A stretch of DNA of 64,000 bases from Dipteronia dyeriana (GCA_032871835.1 CM065299.1:41552706-41616705); one strand, 5' to 3'; positions 1-12,718 are shown, numbered from the stretch's first letter. Made by a program: numbers and translations. The notes: generated from the letters alone by a model not told the origin.

Positions 1-492
1 CTTTGAGACTCTTGTGATGGAGGAGGGAGGAAATGTCACCTTTGGTGATGGATCCAAAAAGAAGATTAAAGGAAAGGGAACCATTTCCATTCCCGGATTA
101 CCCTCCTTGTCCAATGCTTTGTATGTTGATGGTTTAAAAGCCAATTTGATAAGCATTTCACATCTTAGTGATGAAGGACTTTCCGACTTGTTTAGGAAGA
201 ATGATTGTTCTATCCTATTATGAAATGGACAAACCTTGTTAAAAGGTATGGGATCTAGTGACAATTGCTATTGTCTTGAGGCTAGGGGTATCTCTTGCAA
301 TGTGTCCAAGGATGAACAAATTGAGTTGTGGCACGAAAGACTTGGTCATATGAACTTTAGGGATTTAAGAATCTTAGATAAGTTCAATGTTGTGCAAGGC
401 CTTCTCAAGCTTGGAAAAAAGGTTAAGGTTGTTTGTGGACCTTGCCAACAAGGGAAGCAAACCAAAAGTATGCACAAAAAAGGCAAGTATAT
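1..492 (+). pseudogene. Copia-1 pol, part 1: end of protease region and GAG-pre-integrase domain
   Basis: The reading frame is open from the window edge with one TGA at 221-223. Residues such as NALYVDGLKANLISISHLSD are the typical stretch between the copia aspartic protease and integrase. LWHERLGHMNFRDL followed by a CGPCQQGKQ motif is the HHCC-type GAG-pre-integrase domain, which binds zinc at the integrase N-terminus. The gag and the protease active site must lie before base 1. The frame runs to base 492, where an unrelated solo LTR begins, and resumes at 2966. The family is clear; the copy is dead because of the TGA, the insertion and later breaks. Confidence 0.9.
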
Positions 493-2965
493 TGTTAGGA
501 TTATGCTCGATAGCAAGAGTGTAATAATGTAATTAACAATCGTTTCATATGAATAACGTGATTTATAGTTTAACAAATCTAATACATTTATAGTTTAATT
601 ATTATAATTGTCAAAAGTAAATAATCATAAGGTCAAAAGACTACGAGAAAAGAAGAATTGTTCATGCATCTAGATATGTATGAGGTATACACAATTCTTT
701 AGTTAGTCTTGAATAATATTCACAACTTAAGATAGAAGGTTGGGCGCCTTTATCTTGTCAAAGTTGTAGATTCTTTTGCTAGCATTTGAGTGGGATCAAA
801 TGTGTTATGATGAGTCTAAAATCATCAAAGTGTGGTGTCTTTGGGCAAAAGAATCTAGTGCACTGGGTGCATTGAATAAGATCAAAATGAAATACTTTAT
901 CTAGAACCGTCAATGGATAAAAGTTTTCATTTGAAGACAATCGGAGAATATATTTCAATCTTGAGATAAATGATGGACTTATGGTTGCAAGTGTTATCAT
1001 TTGAGCTATCAATGAGTACGATTATATAGCATAGTCTATCCTCGATATTTTGGTTGTATTCATTTGTTAATCGATAGAGAACTTCATTTATAGATATGGA
1101 CATCATGGCTCCATTTATTGAATGAGAGTAGAATACCATCATATGTATGTTTTGAGGTATTGGATATTAAATCTTAACGTTAAGTTTTCAATAGTGTCTA
1201 TTGAAACATGGCTTCAGGACAAGTCAAAATATCCAAGTTCAAAATGTGGTCATATGAGTAAATATGGTAACTTGGAGAGCTATAGGTGGTCTATGAGCTC
1301 TTGGCGATTACTGGTATTCCTCACGAGGATACACTTTCTCCAATAAGGTTGTCTAGGGTATGAGTGAGTAAACATCAACTTATTCTATCTTTATTTAAGA
1401 GTTCAATTTTAGTTCTTTAGTGAAATGAACTAAAATTAAATAGATTGGACCTAAGTGAATCATTTGTTGATTGTGATTGGGTTGTGTCTATTGGAGCTTA
1501 AATTTAGATAGCCTGTCAAGATCCCCAATCCACACGAACTTTCATGGATCACTTGATATATTCTACCGGACCAATTTAGGGGTCCATCTAGAATTTTAAT
1601 AAAGCATGCGAACTTGTTTCTTTTTGTAAGAATAGGTCTAATTCACATGTGGAGTTTTTATTAAGGTCCAATGGATTTAATAAAATAAGAAAAATAATAT
1701 ATGGCCCTTACATATGGTATGGGCAGCAAGGCTATTGAGAATATCTTAAATATATTATTTTTAATTTTATTTTATTATTTAATTAAATAGAAATTAATTA
1801 ATTTGTTGATTAATTAATTATTTAATTAAAAGTCAAAATCTTTTTCCTAGTAGGAGATGGTCTCCTAAAACTATACTATTGTTGGTAGTATAGTTAATGT
1901 TAAAGACTATATTTGATAAGGAGATAAATAAAATGAATTATTTATCTAATCAAATTAGGAAGTCTTTAATATGGTTACAAATACACTATTGAGTTGTATT
2001 AGGAGTCTTGGTGTTAGGATAGAATTCCTTTTTGAAAATGATTCTTAACCACCAAGTAAATCTACCTAAGGAACGGATTCTTAACTATCAAGTAAATCTA
2101 CCTAAGGAAAGGATTCTTAACTATCAAGTAAATCATTCTTAGGAAAGGATTTGTGATCCTAATCTATATCATATAAAATTCGGCCAGCCCATATATATAT
2201 ACAAAATGATAGAATTCCTTTAAGATAAGGATTCTTAACTACCAAATAAATCCACCTAAGGAAAGGATTATTGCCAACAAAGTAAATCCTTCTTAGGAAA
2301 GGATTTATGATCCTATATATATGTGTGTGTGATTTTCGGCCAGCCCTAAGAAATCTATGATGAAAATTTCGGCCATGCCTAGGTAATTTCCAAAAGAGAA
2401 TTTGGCATAGCAAGAAAGAATTTTGAGGAAGAAAAATTTAGTTTTTACTCTAGACAAAATTCGATCAACTCATAGATAAAGGGTGTGGAATTCGGCCAAG
2501 GAGAAAAGAGAAAAAGAGAACGTTTTTGTTTTCGATAGTATACTAATATCCTTTACATCAAAAGGGTTTTGTGTAAAACATTGAATCAAGGTTCACGCGA
2601 GTTTCATTCAAACTGATTGATAATTCACAAGTGACCGGACGTTCTTGGATTTTTCTCTTGGAGGATATTTGTAACTAACAAAGAAAAGATTTTGCTTTGT
2701 CTCTATCCTCAGGTATACAATTTAAAGAAAGGGATCCCACACTCCAAGGTGATTCACGTTCATGATTGGATTGGAAGATCTTGCGGAATCAATTCGGTAC
2801 TTGTTCAATCTTCATGAGGAAAATGTACGATACTTATATATACATCAATTAATCTAGGGTTAAGGTTCTCGTTGCATAAACGGAATTTTTTTTATTTATA
2901 CGCAAACCCTAATTTTTGTTTTTATCACGCTTCCGTTGCGTTTTGAACCCGTTCTTTTCCCTACA
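493..2965 (+). mobile_element. Solo LTR of family A (A1) inserted in Copia-1
   Basis: It starts TGTTAGGATTATGCTCG and ends TTTTCCCTACA, the same ends as the other family-A LTRs at 30452-32816 and, reversed, 12876-15027. It is flanked by an identical 5-bp target duplication TATAT (488-492 and 2966-2970). There is no primer site, internal region or second LTR, so I infer a solo LTR left by recombination between the two LTRs of a full element. Length is 2473 bp. It contains no coding domain. The short ORFs inside it (for example around 1122-1346) recur in every copy and look incidental. Confidence 0.93.
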
Positions 2966-4387
2966 TATATAACCACCAAGGAACCTCTAGAGCTTCTCCA
3001 CATGGATCTTATGGGTCCTACGCAAATCGAGAGTTTAGGTGGAAAGAGATACATTTTTATGTGTGTAGATGACTTCTCTAGGTACACTTGGACCTATTTC
3101 CTTAGAGAAAAATCTGAAACTTTTGACAAGTTTAAAATGCTTTCTTCTAAAATTCAAAATGAAATGAACTCCAAGATTAAAAGCATTAAGAGAATTAGGA
3201 GTGACCATGGGAAGGAATTTGAGAATGCCCATTTTGAAAACTTTTGCAATAGTCTAGGCATTTCTCATGAGTTTTCGGCTCCTAGAACACCTCAATAAAA
3301 TAGAGTTGTTGAGAGGAAAAATAGGGTTCTTCAAGAAATGGTCAGTGTGATGTTGCTTAGCAACAATGTCCCTAGGAATCTTTGGGCCGAGGCCGTCAAT
3401 ATGGCTTGCTACATAGGAAATAGAGTCTTCCTTAGGCCCCACACTAGGCAAACCTCCTATGATTTATGGAAAGGTAGGAAGCCAAATGTTAGCTACTTCC
3501 ACATCTTTGGAAGCAAATGCTACATTTTGAATGACCGTGATCAACTTGGCAAATTTGATGCTAAGAGTGATGAGGGTATCGTCATTGGCTATACCTTGAA
3601 TAGTAGAGCCTACAGAGTTTTTAATCTAAGAACTAGGACCGTAATGGAATCATCTAATGTTGTTATTGATGATACTAGACTCAAATCTAATTACCATGAG
3701 GCGGAGGTAGATTTAGTTGATGACTCCCCTTTGGAGAAGGTTGTTGATGTCTCTAATGTTGAAAAGACTAACCTTGATGATGACATAACACAACTTATTG
3801 ATAAGATTCCTTCCTTGAGCTCAAAAGAACTTGCTCCATGGGTTAGAAAACTTCATGACAAAGATGACATTATTGGAGAGGTTAGTAAGGGTGTTAGGAC
3901 AAGGCATCAAATGGCTAATCTAATTAGCTACACTTGTTACACCTCTCAAATAGAACCTAAGAAAATTGATGAAGCTTTAAAAGATGAATTTTGGGTTCTT
4001 GCCATGCAAGAAGAGCTTAACCAATTTGAAAGGAATGAGGTTTGGACTCTAGTTCCTAAGCCCAAGAACACCAATGTGATAGGCACAAAGTGGGTATATA
4101 GGAACAAATCCGATGAGGATGGCAACATTGTGCAAAATAAGGCTAGGCTTGTAGCACAAGAGTACTCTCAAATTGAGGGTATTGACTTTAAGGAGATATT
4201 TGCTCCCGTTGCTAGGATTGAGTCCATTAGGCTTCTTTTATCCATTTCTTGTTTGCACAAGTTTAAATTATATCAAATGGATGTTAAGAGTGTCTTTCTC
4301 AATGGCTTCTTACAAGAGGAAGTGTTTGTTGAGCAACCTAAAGGGTTTGTGGATCCTCACCACCCTAATCATGTCTATCACCCTTAA
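2966..4387 (+). pseudogene. Copia-1 pol, part 2: integrase core, linker and RT N-terminal half
   Basis: The frame continues from part 1. The integrase catalytic acids are all visible: Asp in HMDLMGP, Asp in RSDHGKEF, Glu in VVERKNR. A TAA at 3296-3298 sits just before the last. After a variable linker the reverse transcriptase begins with [20 protein letters not shown] and continues to [11 protein letters not shown], which carries the first catalytic Asp. The frame ends at 4387, where a frameshift near 4370 moves the reading to the next frame. Typical Ty1-copia order (integrase before RT). It encoded the enzymes for DNA integration and reverse transcription in the virus-like particle; now non-functional. 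Confidence 0.93.
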
Positions 4388-5478
4388 CAAAACTTTATAT
4401 GGGTTGAAACAAGCACCAAGGGCTTGGTATGAGCGTCTCACCCAATATCTCATAGACAATGGCTACACTAGGGGTAGTGTTGACAAGACTCTATTCATCA
4501 AGAAATAAAGATGAGCTCTTTATAGCTCAAATCTATGTTGATGATATAGTCTTTGGCTCCACCAATGACACCAAAGTCCAACAATTTGTTGATGTCATGT
4601 CTCATGAATTTGAGATGAGTCTTATTGGTGAGCTAAGTTACTTTCTAGGTTTACAAATTAAGCAAATGAATGATGGGATTTTCAAATCTCAAGCTAAGTA
4701 TGCCAAAAACCTAGTAAAGAAATTTGGCATTGAAAGTGCCAAACATTGTGATACACCCATGAGTACCACTTTGAAGCTAAGCAAGGATGCAAGTGGTAAA
4801 AGTGTGGACCAAACTTTATATCGTGGCATGATTGGTAGCTTGCTCTATTTGATGGCAAGTAGACCCGATATCTCTTTTAGTGTGGGTGAGTGTGCTAGAT
4901 ACCAAGCGGATCCTAAGGAGTCCTATCTCTCTTCTGTTAAGAGAATCATTCGATATGTGAATGGGACATCCAATTATGGGATTTCATACTCTTTTGACAC
5001 TAATGTTAGTCTTGTAGGCTTTAGTGATGCAGATTGGGCAGGAAATTGTGATGATAGGAAAAGTACATCGGGCGGTTGCTTTTTCCTAGGGAACAACCTT
5101 GTCTCTTGGTTTTGCAAGAAGTAAAATTCGATTTCCTTGTCCACGTTTGAGGCCGAATACATTGCTGCTGGGAGTGGATGCACACAACTCGTTTGGATGA
5201 AGCAAATGCTAGTCGACTACGGATTCAATCAAGGTACTCTTACTCTCTTTTGTGATAACATGAGTGCAATTAATATTTCAAAGAATCCAGTTCAGCATTC
5301 TAGGACTAAGCATATTGACATCCGTCCTCATTTCATTAGAGAACTAGTTGAGAGCAAATGCATTATACTTGAGCATGTAGGTACAAATGATCAACTAGCG
5401 GATCTGTTTACTAAACCCTTAGATGCTACTCGATTCAAGACTCTTAGTAGATCTATTGGGATTTGTTTAATGGAGTGA
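4388..5478 (+). pseudogene. Copia-1 pol, part 3: RT C-terminal half and RNase H
   Basis: [19 protein letters not shown] is read in one frame to 4508; the next frame takes over and carries the RT catalytic YVDD at 4534-4545. RNase H follows, with SDADWAGNCDDRKSTSG and the ADLFTKPL / KHIDIRPHFIREL motifs of the copia C-terminus. A TAA at 5122-5124 interrupts it. Pol ends with TGA at 5476-5478. Total damage to this pol is therefore two frameshifts, several stops and a 2.5 kb LTR insertion. Confidence 0.93.
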
Positions 5479-6454
5479 TGTGTTGTGGTCTTTAACCCCA
5501 TAAGGGGAACTCAAGCAAATAGAACTATTGTATACTTGTTGCATGCAATTTTTTTAAAAAATATTTATGCTCCTTTATTGATTGCTTGAGTGGCTTGGTT
5601 GCACTTATACTATAGTATATTGTATTTTCTTCAATAAGTGTGAACTTTGCTTTGATTACAATCCATGTCATATTTATGTTCAAACATGCATTTTTGGACT
5701 AGGATATCTACATAGGAAGTACATATTGAATGACCTATAATTATCTCCATGACATGATGATTCTCTAATGACATGCTAATGAAAAATGATAAAGCATGAA
5801 TTGATGATTGCAATTGTTGAATGCAAAATATTGTATGAAAAAGCTAGTGAGACTCAAATGTTGTATCAATGTCTCTCTTTCTTTATTAGTTGAACATGAC
5901 TATTATCATACGGGTATCCTCTCGAAAAAATCAAATAGGGTGCAAAGTTGCTCATGCCATGTTTAACTTATAAAGGTGGATATAGTGCTTTTAAAACTTG
6001 ATATCTATAAGAACTCTATATCCTTGCTTCTTTCATGACAAATGGTGAAATTTGTTTGAATTATATTGGAAACTTTTGTCATTTGTTTTGCCAAATACCA
6101 TTGTTTTTGGACTTGACTGCAACATGTCTTTTATGCCAAGCATTTTTGATTCACACTTTTTCTTTCAAATAAATCTCCTTGTTTCTCTCCTATTAATAGA
6201 GTTGCATAAATGTGGTTTATAAAATTATGCAACAATCTTGTATGCTCTTTTCTTTCTTTGCCTTGAGTGACCCGGTTGGGGACTTCTCCTTTGCCTATAT
6301 CATGAAAAAAAAGGGGAGTACCATTGACCTAGCATTGTGATGTTAGGGTAGTAGTATGTGGCATTGACCTAGCATTGTGATGTTAGGGTAGTAACATGTG
6401 TTGGCTTTGTGGGGGAGCATTGCATGAGTGTACTTGTTTGAGGGGGAGATTACA
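5479..6454 (+). other. Copia-1 3' untranslated region with purine tracts
   Basis: There is no coding signal. Purine-rich tracts that could serve as polypurine tracts occur at 6305-6317 (AAAAAAAAGGGGAG), 6410-6416 and 6440-6449 (GAGGGGGAGAT). A 40-bp unit is tandemly duplicated at 6322-6361 and 6362-6395. Several purine tracts before the 3' LTR is known for some copia lineages such as SIRE/Maximus. Confidence 0.6.
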
Positions 6455-7190
6455 TGTAGGGGGAGAACACATTTCAAAGGAAAAACTCTTCCAAGAACTC
6501 ATTTTTAATCACTCAAAGCATTCCCATATGCATCAAAACTTCATCTTGCATCATCTAAGTTCATTTAGAGTGCATCAATGGATAGGGTTGCTTCATCACA
6601 TCTTGTTTGGTAAGTTCTTCACTATCTTCTTACAAGTTAAGTGTTTTACTTTCTAAACATTCTCTTTAATTATTTGTATGCTCTTAGAACATTTTCTAGA
6701 TACAAATTATAGATTGTTGTGATGCCATGATTGAGTGTTGTATTGTGATAGCTTCATAGGATTGTTTGATCTATGTTTAGCTAAGCTTCTTGAACATGCC
6801 ATTTAGCTCTTGATATCTAGGATTGCATTAACTGTCATTTCATTATCCTAGATAAGCATATAGGGTTTCCTAGCCTTGTTTGTTCATTGAATATCATCAT
6901 ATATTCACTTAGGACATTTTATCTCCTCATTGAGAAGTAAGACTTGTGTTGCTTCCGGGAGTAGGTAGCTTAAATCACAAGCAAGATGGACTAGGTTCAC
7001 TTATACCGGGATTAGGTAGTGGTAGTGGATTAAACCAGGATTAGGTTGTAATTCCTTTGCCATTAGTGGATTCGAGGTTCTAGTGTGGCGCACTCATCAG
7101 TCTGTGGTTTTTCCCATTTGGATGGTTTCCACGTATATCTCAAGTGTCTTTATTATTTCCGTATTTTTACACTTGTGATTTTATTGTAAC
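6455..7190 (+). repeat. Probable 3' LTR of Copia-1
   Basis: It begins with TGTAGGGGGAGAAC immediately after the purine tract ending at about 6454. It contains the U5-like stretch near 7100-7135 (GTGTGGTTTTTCCCA, then TTTCCACGTA) that is common at the 3' part of copia LTRs. The right boundary is uncertain because no 5' LTR is in the window to compare. Confidence 0.45.
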
Positions 7191-8160
7191 TAGTTAGGGG
7201 TATTTTCGAAATCTTGACCTTTAACGAAAATTGGGTAAATTTGTTTAAAATCTATTTACCTCCCTCTAGATTAATATTAAACACACCATAATATTTGTTT
7301 CACAAACCATGAACCTCACTCGCTAATGATGTTGGATATGACAACTGTTCTACTAGTGTGAAAATTCATCCGAAGGGGGACTCAATCCCTCTTCAGACTT
7401 CTAAATGAGTTCTTTCATATGCTGATCTTTTGAAAACTCTGATAGTGCATGATGACTATTATTTCGATATTTTTTTTATTCCCATGAATGGGTGGATTTT
7501 TTACTATTTGTGTGGATCCTAAGGCATACCAATCTCGATTGGACATATGAAAAAAATTTCTCTTATAGGTCGAGTGGTTATTTCCAAAGGTGATAAGCCT
7601 TGGAACTTGTTGATTTAAGAGCGAAACTTCAATCATTTTGGAAAGGAGTAATTGCACAAACCTCCTCCAAGTTTAGGTCTAAGTACAACCGGATGGACCT
7701 TTTATTCGAAATTAAACAAACCTCCCCTATCATTTGTTGACTTCCGTTAAACTTAACCTATGACTAGACTTTCAGTATAAAATGACTTAAATGCCCCTAT
7801 TTATATTATTTAATACCTTAAGATAGTAATTTAACAAATATTATATAATGTATAATAAAATTTTAAAAATTCAATAAAAAAGTATATGCATATACTTTTT
7901 TTTACTAAATCCTTTTTTTCCCACTAAAAAAAATCCTTCATCACCTAACTATGCATTTTTTGTTCTCTAAGAATGAAATCCTAAAATCCACTCATCACTC
8001 AAACAAAATCACAGATCAAAAATCACCTAAACAAAAAAAATCATTTTCCGTTCATCACCCAATTATTAAAAAAAATCCATTCAACAACCAAAAATGTTTT
8101 TTTTTTCCTTTTAACACATCCAAAAGGAGCACCTAAAAACTTTCCTTCGAGAATATAGTG
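7191..8160. other. AT-rich non-coding DNA
   Basis: I see no gene. Bases about 7640-7800 contain a stretch of the sort seen in plant non-autonomous DNA transposons (AATTGCACAAACCTCC, then a second CAAACCTCCCCT), but I cannot define ends. Poly-A and poly-T tracts fill the rest. Confidence 0.4.
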
Positions 8161-8204
8161 ATGTGTTAGCATGGTCCCATGAAGACATGCCAGGAATATC
8201 TAGA

Positions 8205-8385
8205 CATGATCCCGATTCGGTTCCAACCATGGAACCTAACCGAAATCGGAGGTCAAAGATCGGTACCGTGAACAGAAACCAGGGTGGTTCCGGTTCCAGT
8301 TCTTTTGGTTCTAAAACCAGACCCGAACCGTTGGATCCGAACCAGTGGTTCGTTTTCGATGTTAGAACCGCTAGTTCCATCACCC
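8205..8385. repeat. GAACC/GGTTC-rich block, possibly a hAT-type transposon end
   Basis: The hexamer-like word GAACC or its complement GGTTC recurs about a dozen times (for example GGTTCCGGTTCCAGTTC near 8285-8301). Subterminal arrays of this word are typical of plant hAT/Ac-like elements. No transposase is present. A shorter block with the same words is at 53095-53150. Assignment to hAT is inference. Confidence 0.4.
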
Positions 8386-8665
8386 GATATTTTTTTAAAC
8401 CTACATTTCTTTCACTCTCTCGTTCTTTCTTCGAAATTTCAGATCTCGCTCTCTCTGATCATCTTATCGATCTCTTTTGCATCTTGATCTCCTTTTCATC
8501 TTGTTGATATCTTCATCGTCTTTTCTTCATGACTTCATCTGGTCGATCTCTCCTCAGAACTTTAATTTTTTAATTTTTTTTGTTTCATTTCGTTGATTTT
8601 TTTTTATTTTGGACTGGTGTTATATGATTGGAGTTGCTGATTTCAGGTTGATTTGTGATTTAGGG

Positions 8666-8708
<43 letters not shown>

Positions 8709-8949
8709 GATTAAGATCAGAAGATGAAGGATTAAAAGTGGTGGGTTGGGGTTGGATAATGAGTATGTATCATGTATGGGTAGGTTTTAGGAAATGGGTG
8801 TCGAGTGATTGACTGATTGGGTAACAAAAATCCTACTATGATTTAATAAGTCTCTTACATTTTTATTTTTTATTTATTTATTTTTTCATCAAAATCCTAT
8901 TTTGATTTATTTTTCATTCCTAATGGGAAATAAAATAAAAGAAGTAACA
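8386..8949. other. Non-coding DNA with a GA microsatellite
   Basis: CT-rich stretch, then a perfect (GA)n run at 8673-8704, then T-rich low-complexity sequence. No gene seen. The CT-rich part resembles a 5' leader, but no reading frame follows. Confidence 0.5.
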
Positions 8950-9840
8950 AGGATCTTTATCTTGGAACCCAATATTTGAGCCCAATATGTTCTATTTAGA
9001 TGATCTCATTTAAATTGTGAAGTTTGGGGATTCACGGATTATTTTAATTACAAGCTCCAATATATTTGGCACAAGTACCACTTAATTCTGAATTAATTGA
9101 GCTCAAATATATAAATTTCAGTATAGTCCACTAAAAAATTAAAATTTCACCCTTGAATTAAAATAAAATACATCTTAAATATTTTTACCCTAAGCAGTTG
9201 CGTGAAATATGTATCCGCATGAAAATTACCAACAATTAAAATGTTTTTTGATCATTACATTATTAATTATTTTATTCCTTATAACCGTCTATCCTTACGT
9301 CTAATGGATAATTTTGATTTATCATAAATCATGACTCATTAACTCCTTACTAAATACTCGGTACCAAGTTTATTACTCAAGTCCTCGTAAGACCAATAAG
9401 GTGTTATTTACTCTTATTTGATTATAAGAGTCACGATGTCCATATCTATAAATATATGTCTGCTATGACATATGAATCAATAATGCTAAACTATCGAGAT
9501 TAAACCATTATTCTATGGTCGTACCTATTGATAACTCAAATGTTACAACTCATAATACATATAATACATTATTTATCTCAGGATTAAGATAGATATTTAA
9601 AATGCTCTATTGTGAATGCATTATTCCATCAAAAGTAAAATCGAAATATACTATTCACTTGATCCGTTCAATACATCATACGTACTAGGGTCTTTTATTC
9701 AAAGTCTTTCACTTGTTGATTTTAGACTTATCACTTCCCAACTGAAACAAAAGACCCATAACTTTAATTAAGATAAGGTGTCTAGCATGTATCTTAAGTT
9801 ATGAACATTTTTAGATTAAATTAAGAATTATATCGCCATC
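8950..9840 (-). repeat. Relict LTR distantly related to family A
   Basis: Read on the minus strand, this stretch follows the family-A LTR at 13800-14850 block by block. Examples are CACGATGTCCATATCTATAAAT (9430-9451 against 14412-14433) and the shared TTATCTCAGGATT(A/G)AGATAGA at about 9573-9595. Between blocks divergence is heavy. It is probably an old copy or a sister family. Ends are not recognisable. Confidence 0.6.
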
Positions 9841-9947
9841 AGGGGTTTTGCATGATCCATTATCCTTGCGATCATGATCTCTCTCCTCGACCTCTTCTCA
9901 CCCATTTTTCTCATTGTCTTTCCTTTCCTTAGGTCAGGCGAAGTTGA

Positions 9948-10211
9948 CAAATGACTATGCAACGACAATGATTTTTCCTAGGTCCAACAAGTTCGACCTT
10001 TCCAACTCTATTCTTGCCCAACGTTTGAGGCCATCCATGAAGAAGAAGAGTGAGTCTTTGTCGAACATGTATTCAATCTCAAGGGTCAAAGTAGTGAACT
10101 CCTTAACGTAGTCATGGATGTATCCTCGATTGCTTGAGGCGACAAAGGTAGCATCGGGCCTCTTACTCGATGTTCGTTGGAGAGAATTGTTTCGTGAGTT
10201 CTCCCTTGAAA
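9948..10211 (-). pseudogene. Ty3-gypsy gag, 3' part (element H)
   Basis: The minus strand reads as retrotransposon gag (Retrotrans_gag family) with HDYVKEFTTLTLEI and DSLFFFMDGLKRWARIELER, hallmark stretches of plant gypsy capsid proteins. Upstream frame FKGELTKQFSPTNI contains a stop and a frameshift. The missing first half lies at 43876-44476. The break point is the same codon neighbourhood, with Copia-C inserted between. The rest of this gypsy's pol is not seen below 9948. Confidence 0.82.
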
Positions 10212-10249
10212 TCCTTTGAAAATAACTAAAATGTGTCTAATATGACTGA

Positions 10250-10270
10250 GGGGGGGGGGGGGGGGGGGGG
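10250..10270. repeat. Homopolymer (G)21
   Basis: Twenty-one consecutive G on the plus strand near the 3' terminus of the Copia-C LTR (C-run on the element's sense strand). Length is likely unstable. Confidence 0.97.
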
Positions 10271-10350
10271 AGGAATAAAATAAAAAATAATTACTAATTT
10301 TCAATTAGTCAAGATTATCAAAACACCCAAAGTAACAAGAAAACAATCAA

Positions 10351-10352
<2 letters not shown>

Positions 10353-10422
<70 letters not shown>
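10353..10422. repeat. Compound (AT)n(GT)n microsatellite
   Basis: AT repeat at 10353-10390 followed without a gap by GT repeat at 10391-10422, inside the Copia-C 3' LTR. Confidence 0.97.
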
Positions 10423-10424
<2 letters not shown>

Positions 10425-11269
10425 ACAAAACAATAAAAATACGATGATTGATTTACGTGAGAAACACTTCAACTGAGCAAAACTTATAGACTATCCATCT
10501 AGCCACTTGCGGTCCTCAAATCCACTATTTGGATGAAAGTTTAAAACCTACGTTGACCTCTAGTCAAACTATCATTGGCCACTAACATATTCCACTCTAC
10601 CCGCGGGCCTTCGATAGTGATTCTAGACATATTCTTGTACACCAACACTCTTGGTCACGAGACTTTACTCAAGAAGAGATTAAACAACCTATGTGAATAT
10701 ATGAAAATATTCTAAATACAATTAATTCCTAAATGCTTAATTAGGAAACTAAATATGCAATCAACAAATCCTAATTTTCAATATCTAGATGCCAAGACAT
10801 AAAGACTTAGCTAGATAGGGCAAAAATGACCTAGCTACTAGCTATCATGAAACAACAATCTCAATAAAAAAACAAAGACTCAAACATATTCAAAATTAGC
10901 TTAAGAAAAGGAGTCATGCATTTAATCACTCAATAAATGCTAAACCTAGGTAAAGATCAACAATGAAGATAATAATGACTTCTAAGACATATTCAACTTA
11001 CCTAGTCAAGAAAGCAAAGAAGACCCATGCTTGGATGATGAATGAAGATGCTATATACACATGGGATTTGAGATTGGTAAAGTCAAAAAAAGTCTTAGAG
11101 ATCTCTCTCTATAAAGCCACTCATTTTTACTTCTTAGGGTGTTAAATTCGTTGTGCTATTGAAGAAGATGAGAAAGAGAGGTTTAAATAGGTGCCCTAAG
11201 TGAAACTACATCATTTTGGGAAAAAACAAAACCTGGAAATTTGCGATGGTCCTTTTCATGGGTCCTGAC

Positions 11270-11790
11270 TGTACGGAAAATCGCGCAACGGAAGCTTGAA
11301 AAATTGAAATTGGAATAAATAAAAAAATTTCCCTTTTAATAACAATAACCTTAACTCTAGATTAATTAATATATATAAAAAATATCGTACCTTTTTTTTG
11401 TGACGATTGAACTAGCGCCGAATTGAATCCGTAAGATCTTCCAACCCAATCACGAACATGAATCACCTAGGAGTGTGGACTTTCTTTCTTTAAATTGTAT
11501 ACTTGAGGATGGAAACAAACAAAATCTTCTTCTTTGTTAGTCACAATAATCCTCCAAGAGAAAAATCAAGAACGTCCGGTCACTTGTGAATTATCAATCA
11601 ATTTGATTGAAACTCGCGTGAACCTTGATTCGATGTTGTACACAAAACCCTTTTGATGCAAAGGATACTAATGTACTATCGAAAACAAAAACGTTCCCTC
11701 TTTTCTCTATGCTTGGTCAAATTCTTCACACAATGAGTTGGATGGAGTTTTTATTTTTTATAATAATAAAAAACAAATAAAAAAAGCTCC
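11270..11790 (-). repeat. Truncated 3' LTR of A2 (U5 end only)
   Basis: Bases 11272-11750 match the end of the 5' LTR at 12878-13330, including the low-end words GGAAAATCGCGCAACGGAAGC. The first three quarters of the LTR are missing. Confidence 0.8.
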
Positions 11791-12013
11791 TATTCTATAT
11801 GACATGTTACACGAAACATAGAGCTCAACTAAACTTGGAGGCCGTAGGTGTTCCAAAACACCTTCTCCCACACAATTATTTAAGGCGTGTGATCGAATTC
11901 CATAGAATGATTTACCAAGTTATCTAGATGCCAATTAAATACCTAAATCATTCAATGCATGTTCATACCAAAAGAGATATACGAGTGAAATTCCTATTCT
12001 ATATGACATGTTA
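11788..12013. repeat. 22-bp direct repeat pair in A2 internal region
   Basis: The 22 bases at 11788-11809 recur exactly at 11992-12013 (start TCCTATTCTATATGACATG). One copy lies at the junction with the truncated LTR. This could mark a deletion or a filler insertion. Confidence 0.8.
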
Positions 12014-12632
12014 TCAAACATTGACAAACATTACAATATTTATAATAATATAAATAGCTACAAGTTTGGTCCATCATAGAAAAGCAAGTAAATTACATGT
12101 CTTGGAATACAAAAAAAAAACTCCTTTCTTGGCTATCAAGTCTTCACGCGACCTTCGTCGTTTGGGCTCCCTTGGCTGTCTCCCATGGGTGTGCGCACCC
12201 TTGGCTTCCTCTTATGGGCATGCGCGTGTCACAACCCCATAAAGGGCAGCCATGTGCAGCCCATGGATTTCATGGGGATGCCGTGCTCAGCCCATGCCAC
12301 AACAAACGTGGCCGCGTGCTCTTCGCACACACATTTGTTGCTATGGCTCGCACGGTCCCAAACTTATTCCGGTTGCTTCCAATTTTTTGAACCTTCGAGT
12401 ATTTGATACTTAAATGTATTTCAGAAGATTTTTAAATAAAAAAATACTTCAGTTTTTTTATTACATTATAGTGCAGTAATTTTATTACAATAGTAACATA
12501 AATAACAATTTAGCAACTACCAAGAAGAAAATTATGGCGATGATAGACCACCCTTCTTGTTACAATCCCAAAACAAAAATACATTGAAATTCTAGGACCA
12601 AAGTTGAGCAATAACAATCCACATATAAAACA

Positions 12633-12637
<5 letters not shown>

Positions 12638-12717
<80 letters not shown>

Positions 12718-12718
12718 C
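12638..12718. repeat. Compound (CA)n(TA)n microsatellite
   Basis: CA repeat to about 12678, then TA repeat with one ATGT interruption, in the A2 internal region. Confidence 0.95.

Noticed and set aside
8163..8507. 114-codon plus frame in the GAACC-rich block
   Set aside because: Composition follows the repeated words; no similarity to a transposase.
12097..12406. GC-rich frames in the A2 internal region, possible small gene
   Set aside because: No known domain, no support on either strand, and the collinear A3 copy is cut before this point; treated as non-coding internal sequence.
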